This document shows positions 56,950 to 64,000 of a DNA stretch of 64,000 nt, in pieces. The notes below the pieces were generated by a model that saw nothing but the letters and a program-made list of their open reading frames with translations, had not been told where the DNA came from and did no database searches. Position 1 is the first letter of the stretch. Each line of letters opens with the position of its first letter. The DNA is taken from positions 35,897 to 99,896 of the forward strand of contig JAUCBJ010008420.1 of the NCBI GenBank assembly GCA_032718475.1, given 5' to 3'. The position numbers were made by a program, and so were the translations under genes. The DNA comes from Nemertoderma westbladi. Lineage: Eukaryota; Xenacoelomorpha; Nemertodermatida; Nemertodermatidae.

Positions 56950-59900
56950 TAAGGAAGTTAAAACGCCCATATATTTTGCATCCATTCATTTTGTATAGTA
57001 TGTAGCCCTACCTACGTAATTTTGTATTAGGATATATGTAGATAGTTCCAGGGTAGCGAGTTTACTCGGACCCTGGATTTTGTGCTTGCTGATATTAGTT
57101 TGATAGGGCTAGCATATAGGGACGCTGTCCTGGCCATTCAGCAGCCAGAGACGTGATCCATTACCATATATGGTAATAATTTGAGGGCATAGGGCTACAA
57201 TCCGGTCTCCTTATTGGATTAACTGCTTCCAGGTTGGTTTAATGCTAGCATGGACTGGAGAGCCAATGGGAGAGCGATTGAGTCACCTTATTGCATCACC
57301 CCATCGGGATCACCTATAAATTGGCGGTGTGCCGGTAGGGCCTTTTGTTGTTCATATGTTCATGCCTTATCACATGACACACCCCTGTTACAATTTACTT
57401 GCTGAGCTGTCTCTAATTTTGTATTAGGATATCGTATTTTCTGCAATTTGCTAATTTTGATTAATTTCTTGGAATGATTTGCTAGTACGATTACTTTGCT
57501 TGTGTTTCTCAATAATTCCTTCGATTACTGCAAATTACAATCGAACTATGATTTCTACCTTTGATTGATGGTTCTATGTGATTCTTTTCTGCGCAATAAT
57601 CCCAAGGGATTCCTGAGACTGTCAGACTTTGTGATTTGCATGCGCCGCTACGGTAGCTATTAGCATCATGGAGGGCTAAGGTGCCAGTGGGCGGTGGGCG
57701 CATCGGGGGGTTGAGCGACTAGGAGAGAGCGGAGGATTCAAAGCGGGCAACGCTGGCCAGGGTCACCGTTGCGGGCGGGTATCTTGCACTGCGGCACGCA
57801 GACCGATCGCCGGTACAGTATCTAGGGGGCTGATGATCCAGGTTTTGTCTCTATTTAGTATTAGGGGGGCAGGAATTGGGTTAGTTAGGAATCCTAGATG
57901 TACCCGGGAGAGGCCTGCGCGTATTACAACGTTGAGTGTGGAGTACGAGTAGTGAATTGCACAATTGTAAACTGTGATTTCTAACGCTGATTGGTGTGTT
58001 ATTGAAGTGTGCCTAAGATTACGAATGCTTAGATAGGCGCTCCTTTTCCTTTGATTGATTTCTATTTCTTAGTTACAATAATTAGTTATTGATTAGGTCA
58101 ATGTAATACGGCAATTTAGGCTATTACTAGCGAAACCTGTTGCGTGATAAATTAGAATTACGTATTCTGGAACTCTTAGTAATTAGTACGCTGTTAAATA
58201 TTTGTGACTGTAATTAATTAGTAAAAAATTAAGAATTAGTACGCAGCATAGCGGAGAGTAGCTAAGGTAATAATTAGTGTACTGTAAACTATTCACGCTG
58301 AGCGGTTATTTGCATTAGCGGGCAATCAGCTAGAACGCACTATTCGGTACGCACGATACGCTAGTAATTTTGCTGGCCTAAAGCCAGTCGCGGGCAGTTT
58401 TAGACTCGGAGTGGTATTATCCACGTAGAAACAGATACTGTACCATTTTGATATTTTAAATATTCTCGCATTCACACATTACGTTAGGGAACCTCCAGTA
58501 TTCGCGATTAGAAAGACGTAGGTAATAGCGTGCTTTAATAGTGATAAAATTAGGCGTAAGAATACTCTGAGTGCAAGGCCTCTCGCACTCGTCTTAAGTA
58601 AGCTTAGGGAGCCGACTCGGGTTTATTGTTTTGGTTATTCCTGCGTGGCTCATAGATTCGAACAGTTAGCTCTCTATCGAGCAATCGGTAGAGAAAGGAA
58701 CAAGCGATTTTGCAGGAGTTGTGTAAATTTAGTAAAATATATTAGCGGACGGCAGATTAGCGCCATCTAACGGTAAGTAGCGGTTTGTATTTAGCAACCC
58801 TTACAATTTAGTAATAGCACACTCCTGATCCCCTTTACTTAACAGTAGAGCAGTCTTTGTGTCTTATTGGTTAGACGAGAACTTATTAGGTTGGCAGAAG
58901 GATATTAAGGGTATTGGTCTGTTCAACAGTTCTGCTGTTAGTATAGAGGTCGCGGTTGTTTATCAGTAATACGCGCTTTATTGGCTGTAGGCTGTAGCGT
59001 ACAGTCAATAGAGTATTCTTAGGCTGATTAGTAGTATCACAGTATTAAGTAATAAGTTAGAGCACGTGATCGTCTGCTGTAGGCTATAGGCTAGCGTACA
59101 GTAAGACATTGAGTATATTTATTCTATTAGGCTGTTAGTTTAGATTACTGTATTCACTGGCTGCGTACAATAGTACAGTAGTACATTAGGCTGATTGTTG
59201 TTACTGCGGACGGTAGAAGGACATTTGTTTGCCGTACCACACACAGTATCATTAGGCTGTTAGGTTGGTGTACTGTTTTACTTACTGTGCTGCATACAGT
59301 GAATGTACGGTAGTGCGTTTTGCTAATTGCGAATACAGCAGTTCCTTAGGCCTTAGGGCAAACAGTAATTAGTAAGTTTTTTGAAAATTTTAGCTAGGTT
59401 TGCGAGAATTCAGTTTTCGGTCAAAATTATTTTGTAAAATTCTAGAGTTTTGTACCGGTATGTTAGGTAACCGCTTAGTTATTTTATACCATCTGGAGAT
59501 ACATGGCAAGACGGAACTTCTGAGTTTGGGGTTCGTGTGGGTCTGCGGGTTCGGTTTGCAATCAGCGAAGGGCTTGAATCTTTGGACGCGGACGTGGAAT
59601 CTCACAGCAAACAAGGTTGGTTGTTCTGTTGGCACCAGTGTGTTTGTGGAAGCAGTAAAAAATTACCGGTTGTTTAACTGCGAAGCTGAACTCAATTTAT
59701 TAGTTAGGATATTTAGGTTTAGCCGGCCATGGTTTTTTGAATCGCTCAAGTTAGAGAGAGAGTTAGAGAGAGTCGCAACCCGAAGATGTAGCCACGCGCT
59801 AGTGGATACATATAATATTTGAAATTAAAATTACGTTGATTGGAGCTATATATATAAAATTAGAAATATTTGGGTGGCAAATTTATCTTGAATATTTTGT

Positions 59901-60160
59901 ATTAGATTCAAAGTTATTTTGTGCTATACCGGTATTTAATACTATATAGTAGCTATATAATAATATTTTTTGTTTAAATATTGTGTTAGTATTTGCTATA
60001 ACTATATACCCCATTAAATTCACAATATTGCATTGCGAATTTATTTGACATTTGGACCAACTGATTATTTGACAAATAATTTGACCGTATTTCGGTTAAA
60101 TTATAATTATATCTCGAACTTTTGCGAGATTTTTGCCAGAAGGCAAATATTATTTAGACT
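56950..60160 (+). mobile_element. Probable 5' LTR and leader of the BEL/Pao element
   Basis: This gene-free 3.2 kb precedes the Gag frame in the right orientation, with base composition distinct from the AT-rich DNA to its left. A TATA-like cctataaat at 57313 could mark an LTR promoter. Noted structures: a hairpin at 57048-57076, a 19-bp direct repeat (taattttgtattaggatat) at 57017 and 57414, and degenerate repeats around attaggctgttag and gcgtacagt at 58960-59310. I could not fix the LTR ends or a primer-binding site because the 3' LTR lies outside the window. Confidence 0.5.
57048..57076. repeat. Hairpin in the presumed LTR
   Basis: ccagggt...accctgg with an inner cgag/ctcg stem and a 4-nt loop; 11 paired bases with one asymmetric bulge. 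Confidence 0.85.
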
Positions 60161-61711
60161 ATGAGTGTCTCAGACAAAGAGGCACTAGAGGACAGCTATG
60201 AGACGGCGGCTGGACCGCCGACTGACGATAGCGTAAATAATACTGTTGATGACAATGCCGACTATGACGACGCAGCGAGCGACGCTGACGTAAGTGAACA
60301 GGAGGACGAGACAGTGACTAGTGAGGAAGAACAGCAGCCTCAGGTAATAGTATTAGGATCCCCTACCGCTACTGTAAGGAAGGATTGTACAGCAACCCGG
60401 ACAGAGGTGAGTGATAGGGAGGGTAGTGTAGTAGAAGCGAGAGCCCGGAGCCCGGTTTCCAGACCTGTGGGTATGGTAAGTGCCGTGGTCCCGACGGCTG
60501 TTAGGAGTACCCGTAGTTCCCGAAATAATCCTTCAAGTCCACCGAGCGTAAGTCAGGTGAGCGAGAGAGAACTTGATATCGCGATAAAGAAGAAACTTCG
60601 CGCGCATGCCGGACATATAACTCGGACGGCGGACAAGGTAAGGAAGATGTTAGCTGACCCAGCGAACATCGGGAGGGTAGAGTTAGTAGAGATTAGAAGA
60701 GGATATAACTCAGCGTTATTCAAGCAGACAGAGGAGCTTGCAGTCCTAGCGAAGAAGGCAGTAGAGTCTCAGTCGAGCGACGTAGCAACGAGGATTTACG
60801 ACAGGGTTTTAGCAGCCTTGTTAGAGCACCGCGAGTTATCGGAGCGATTCCGACGAGTTAGGACGGAGAACTGGCTGCTATGGGCATCACAAGCGCAGGC
60901 GACTCAGGTGAGTGACGCAGAGTTGAGAGACTTAGTGGAGCGAGAAGAGATCCAAGATAAGGAAGAGCGCCGTTATCAGAGGGAAGTTACTAGCTGGCTG
61001 ATGCAGAATGGAGTGGTGGTACCAGGCCAGGTGCTACCGACGACGGAGAACATTCAACAGAGGACGTTGACTCCACCCGACGACGCATCTAGAGACAGCG
61101 GCGATTCCCAGGTTAGTCACGCGCGAGGTAAGGTAATATGTGCTAGATCCCTTGTTTCTCACAACTCGGCGGAGGAGAGAAGACGCCGACTAGACGAACA
61201 GCAGGCGGAAGTTTTGCGTGCACAGGAAGCACGGAAGGAAGCTGAGCAGGAACGGGAGCGCACACGTAAGTTGGACGCAGAGTTACGAGAGTTGGAAGAG
61301 ATAAGTAAGCGCGAGCGAGCGGAACGCGAGCAAAGGGAACGTGAACTCCAAGCCGAGCGCGAGCGCGAGGAACTCGAATGCGAACAGAGAGAACGCGAAC
61401 TCCAACTCGAATGCGAACGGGAAGCGAAGAAACGCGAACTCCAACTTGAATGCGAACGGGAAGCGAAGAAACGCGAACTCCAACTCGAACGCGAACAGGA
61501 AGCGAAGAAACGCGAACTCCAAGCCGAACGTGAGCGCAAGAAACTCGATCGTGAACAGAAGGAGCGCGAGCTTCAACTCGAACGCGGACGCAAGGAACGC
61601 GAACTCGAGATCGAGAAAAGAAGACGCGCATTGTATGAAGAAAAGGCGCGAGTGGAAGAAGAGAGCGCAGCGAGACGAGCGAGGGAAGAAGAAGAGCGTA
61701 AACTGGCGTAG
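60161..61711 (+). CDS. BEL/Pao Gag, N-terminal part (coiled coil), ends at TAG
   Basis: From the first Met of the open frame after the leader, 516 codons to TAG at 61709-61711. The first part is acidic and Ser-rich (residues 1-75), then a mixed region. From about residue 330 there is an extended charged helix rich in Glu and Arg, built partly from four 13-residue repeats (RELQLECEREAKK type; 61394-61549). The same frame stays open for 763 further codons after the TAG, up to the window end, and contains the conserved Gag core. So this ORF is only the N-terminal half of Gag. The TAG may be a point mutation in a dying copy or a site of readthrough. Its context (GCG TAG TTG) is not one of the readthrough contexts I know. 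Confidence 0.75.
   Translation: MSVSDKEALEDSYETAAGPPTDDSVNNTVDDNADYDDAASDADVSEQEDETVTSEEEQQPQVIVLGSPTATVRKDCTATRTEVSDREGSVVEARARSPVSRPVGMVSAVVPTAVRSTRSSRNNPSSPPSVSQVSERELDIAIKKKLRAHAGHITRTADKVRKMLADPANIGRVELVEIRRGYNSALFKQTEELAVLAKKAVESQSSDVATRIYDRVLAALLEHRELSERFRRVRTENWLLWASQAQATQVSDAELRDLVEREEIQDKEERRYQREVTSWLMQNGVVVPGQVLPTTENIQQRTLTPPDDASRDSGDSQVSHARGKVICARSLVSHNSAEERRRRLDEQQAEVLRAQEARKEAEQERERTRKLDAELRELEEISKRERAEREQRERELQAEREREELECEQRERELQLECEREAKKRELQLECEREAKKRELQLEREQEAKKRELQAERERKKLDREQKERELQLERGRKERELEIEKRRRALYEEKARVEEESAARRAREEEERKLA
61394..61549 (+). repeat. 39-bp coding repeat in Gag, four copies
   Basis: Units start at 61394, 61433, 61472 and 61511 with cgcgaactccaa. Each encodes 13 residues of charged helix. 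The strong codon pattern keeps several minus frames open, which are shadows. Confidence 0.93.
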
Positions 61712-64000
61712 TTGGAAAGTGCGAGATTAAGTTTAGAGAGCGAAGAATGGACTAGGAAGGCGAACGAAATCGCCGAGAAGGGGATGCGAATGCTCGAAGA
61801 ATGTGGGGCGAGTGTGGGGACAGAGTTGCGAGAACTGTTCGCACTGCAGAAGGCCGAACAGGAAGCGAGAACTCCGACTATACGCGAGTCAACGACGACC
61901 AGAATTCCTATACCCGGTCCAGCTATTACGAGTACACGGATCGTTAAACCATTCTCTACATATCGCACGCCAGTTGGTATTAGTGCTTCACCTATCGCCC
62001 AGGATCTACGTCATCGGAACGCCGCACCACTGTATACCGAACGTGACAACGGAGAATTTAGAGAAGAAACTCCGACGGGCCGAGTATTTGGCGAACCGAA
62101 CCCGCGGGTTTGGAATACGCGGACGGAGCGCCGACCCAGTTCGACGGAGAACTTCCGGGTTAAACCGGAAGAGGGATCATATGAGAGACAGCGGATTACT
62201 CAGATAGAGCCGACTATGCAACAGAACCCTAGCCAGGAATTTATTACGAGGGATGAGTTAAGTGCTAGTTTAGCGCAAGCTATATCGCCGCACATCCAAC
62301 CTATAACGGACATGCTTAGCAACCTACGGTTAAAGGAAGCAGCCCAGGTAAGAAGTAATTCTAATCCTAGCAGGCCTGAGTTAGATAAAGTCCAGCCTAG
62401 TCAACGAGTACGCATATCGGAGGAGACTATACCACATAGACCTCAGGTAAGGACGCCTGTCCCGAATATCCATAATCCCAATTTCGAAAATTCGGCAGAA
62501 AGATTTATTGAGGAAGCTTGGGTCAGGGCCTCGGCGCGCAAACCATCGCGAGCGCTAAGGACTGACACTGAGTCAAGCGATGAAGAGGAAGAAATGAGAC
62601 GTCAGAAGTCCCGAAACTATAAGGAAAGAAGGACGGACGCGGAGCAGGTAAGTTGGAACCACCGGGAAAGGACCAGACTTAACAACCCTGCGGAACTAAA
62701 CCATTTGTTGACCCGGAACGACGCAACCCTTAGGGACATAGGTAAGTTTGCTGCTAGGCAAGGACTGCCGACGCAGCAACCCCAGAAGTTTATGGGTAAC
62801 CATAAACATTGGAGGACCTTCAAAACCTATGTCGACGAGCAGCTAACCAACAGCACCTTTACTCCCAACGAGAAGTTCAACTATTTGCTTCAGATGCTCC
62901 ATCGAGAACCTAGAGCCATTGCTGATAATTTCGTCGGCAATGAAAGAGCATTTGAGTTAGCGATGAAGACGCTTAGTGACATCTACGGGAATAAAACCAA
63001 GATGGCGCAGTCGATAGTAGAAGACTTGGGTAAGGGCGGAAGGATTACAACTCCGTTAGAGCTGTTGAATTTAGCGAACGCTATTTCGAACGCATTGGAC
63101 ATCTTGAGGACGGTGAATCTACCTCATCATGGTGATCACGCCGAAGTTTTGAAAAGCGTAATAAGACGTTTAAACATGCGTTACAGACAGAAATGGCGCA
63201 AATTAGAGAATAAGTTGGAGGGCCAAGGTAAGGTGTTGACACTTCAGCATATTCATGACATGATAGCCACAGACGCAGTAGCAGAGATGAAATCAAACTT
63301 CTCAGAAGAGAATATGAGGGAGTCTAAACCTGTTACCGGTAAGTCTATGGTAAGTTTTGACGATGACAGGACCACTGTGACATTTAACTCAGTAGACAGA
63401 TATAATTCGAATACCCCAGCCTTTAGATCAGACTCGCGAGTATGGTCAGGTGAGCGGTTAGATAGACCTAGGTTAAAGCAACAGGAGTTGCCGGATGGAT
63501 TTGTAGGTTGCCAATACTGTTTACTAAAGGAGGTAAGATCTGACGACCATAAGTTAGATAGTTGCAGACGGTTCAAAGAATTAAATTCGGAACAGAGAAG
63601 AGTTCAAGTGCGGACGTTGGACACCTGTTGGGCTTGTCTTGCGCCAGGCCATGTACGGCGGCAGTGCCCGAACAGCAAGGACGGATGCATGGAATGCGGC
63701 AGACTACATCACAAGTTGCTACATGCGGATTTCCACACCCCAACGGACCGTTACTTACAGCGAAATCCTCAAAGGAAGGGGAGCAAAGAACCCGTATCGA
63801 TAAGGAGGAATACGTACACTGGCATCCAAGACGATGGTTACCAACCAGGTTCGTCGGACGAGGATGGCGAGTCGAGCGCGAGAGAAGTGACCTGCCAAGG
63901 TTTCACCGCGGATAGTTCATCGACCAGCGTGCGGACGTATTTATCATCGGCCATGTCGGAAATATTTAGTGTGATTCCGGTGAAACTCACTGGCGATAAG
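61712..64000 (+). CDS. BEL/Pao Gag core with zinc knuckles (continues past window)
   Basis: 763 codons in the same frame as 60161-61711, without a stop to the window end. About 62770-63300 encodes the Gag core typical of BEL/Pao (DUF1759-like): FMGNHKHWRTFKTYVDEQL, EKFNYLLQMLHREPRAIAD and MKTLSDIYGNKTKMAQSI. Three Cys/His knuckles follow: CQYCLLKEV...HKLDSC, CWACLAPGHVRRQC and CMECGRLHHKLLH (63508-63725), the characteristic BEL/Pao series. The final codons (VRTYLSSAMSEIFSVIPVKL) lead toward the aspartic protease, which is cut off. BEL/Pao elements copy themselves through an RNA intermediate in cytoplasmic particles built from Gag. One intact frame over 2.3 kb suggests a young copy. Confidence 0.88.
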   Translation, partial: MESARLSLESEEWTRKANEIAEKGMRMLEECGASVGTELRELFALQKAEQEARTPTIRESTTTRIPIPGPAITSTRIVKPFSTYRTPVGISASPIAQDLRHRNAAPLYTERDNGEFREETPTGRVFGEPNPRVWNTRTERRPSSTENFRVKPEEGSYERQRITQIEPTMQQNPSQEFITRDELSASLAQAISPHIQPITDMLSNLRLKEAAQVRSNSNPSRPELDKVQPSQRVRISEETIPHRPQVRTPVPNIHNPNFENSAERFIEEAWVRASARKPSRALRTDTESSDEEEEMRRQKSRNYKERRTDAEQVSWNHRERTRLNNPAELNHLLTRNDATLRDIGKFAARQGLPTQQPQKFMGNHKHWRTFKTYVDEQLTNSTFTPNEKFNYLLQMLHREPRAIADNFVGNERAFELAMKTLSDIYGNKTKMAQSIVEDLGKGGRITTPLELLNLANAISNALDILRTVNLPHHGDHAEVLKSVIRRLNMRYRQKWRKLENKLEGQGKVLTLQHIHDMIATDAVAEMKSNFSEENMRESKPVTGKSMVSFDDDRTTVTFNSVDRYNSNTPAFRSDSRVWSGERLDRPRLKQQELPDGFVGCQYCLLKEVRSDDHKLDSCRRFKELNSEQRRVQVRTLDTCWACLAPGHVRRQCPNSKDGCMECGRLHHKLLHADFHTPTDRYLQRNPQRKGSKEPVSIRRNTYTGIQDDGYQPGSSDEDGESSAREVTCQGFTADSSSTSVRTYLSSAMSEIFSVIPVKLTGDK

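Noticed and set aside
58640-58670. gattcgaac resembling a tRNA T-loop
   Set aside because: No cloverleaf arms could be matched around it.
59625-60070. Possible primer-binding sites (tggcaccagtg, tggaccaactg)
   Set aside because: No convincing complementarity to a known tRNA 3' end, and the LTR boundary is undefined.

Overview
The window is nuclear DNA of an animal. It has GT-AG introns, a Schnurri/HIVEP-type zinc-finger gene, GPCR exons, non-LTR and BEL/Pao retroelements and DNA transposons with long inverted ends. The transposon proteins are of kinds common in marine invertebrates, so I infer a bilaterian invertebrate. I cannot name the species.

Layout. On the minus strand, 1.5-3.9 kb holds two phase-compatible exons of a rhodopsin-class GPCR (TM3 with ERY, then TM4 and extracellular loop 2). 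4.3-6.7 kb is a decayed, GC-richer repeat block. 8.0-9.4 kb is a frameshifted transposon protein on the plus strand. 9.4-11.8 kb contains two non-LTR retrotransposon fragments joined tail to tail. 13.2-18.2 kb is a degenerate DNA transposon with long inverted ends. It carries a plus-strand gene with a Cys-rich CXC-like tail and a minus-strand YqaJ-type exonuclease remnant, and it ends only about 60 bp before a host exon.

18.27-53.25 kb on the plus strand is one HIVEP/Schnurri gene, running past the left of the window. Eight exons join in consistent phase: 18270-18359, 23759-23919, 25318-25477, 33214-39208, 39456-39614, 40393-40525, 50970-51197 and 51469-53253 (stop). They encode the N-terminal ZAS finger pair (split by an intron at HTG|ERPYPC), the CCHC finger, the second ZAS pair, a third finger group and a C-terminal run of further fingers.

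The most striking feature is that this gene carries three tandem arrays, two of them built from its own splice junctions. Array 1 (18.82-23.80 kb) is 92 copies of a 54-bp unit made of a 3' splice site plus the first 40 nt of the second ZAS exon. The period is divisible by three and the finger frame stays open, so any of the 92 acceptors would keep the protein in frame. Array 2 (40.51-50.59 kb) is 200 copies of a roughly 50-bp unit made of the last 19 nt of a finger exon plus the first 31 nt of its intron. It gives 201 donor sites, each 13 nt downstream of an acceptor-like TTCTGTTTTAG. Array 3 (51.66-52.53 kb) is a 30-bp coding repeat in the last exon. Introns also hold a 2.45-kb element with 26-bp perfect inverted ends and ATAA duplications (29.4-31.9 kb) and a foldback repeat (32.0-32.8 kb).

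53.3-57 kb is repeat-rich flank. From about 57 kb to the window end is the 5' part of a BEL/Pao LTR retrotransposon: a long leader, then a Gag frame of 1,279 codons interrupted by a single TAG and ending in BEL-type zinc knuckles. Protease, reverse transcriptase and the 3' LTR lie outside the window.
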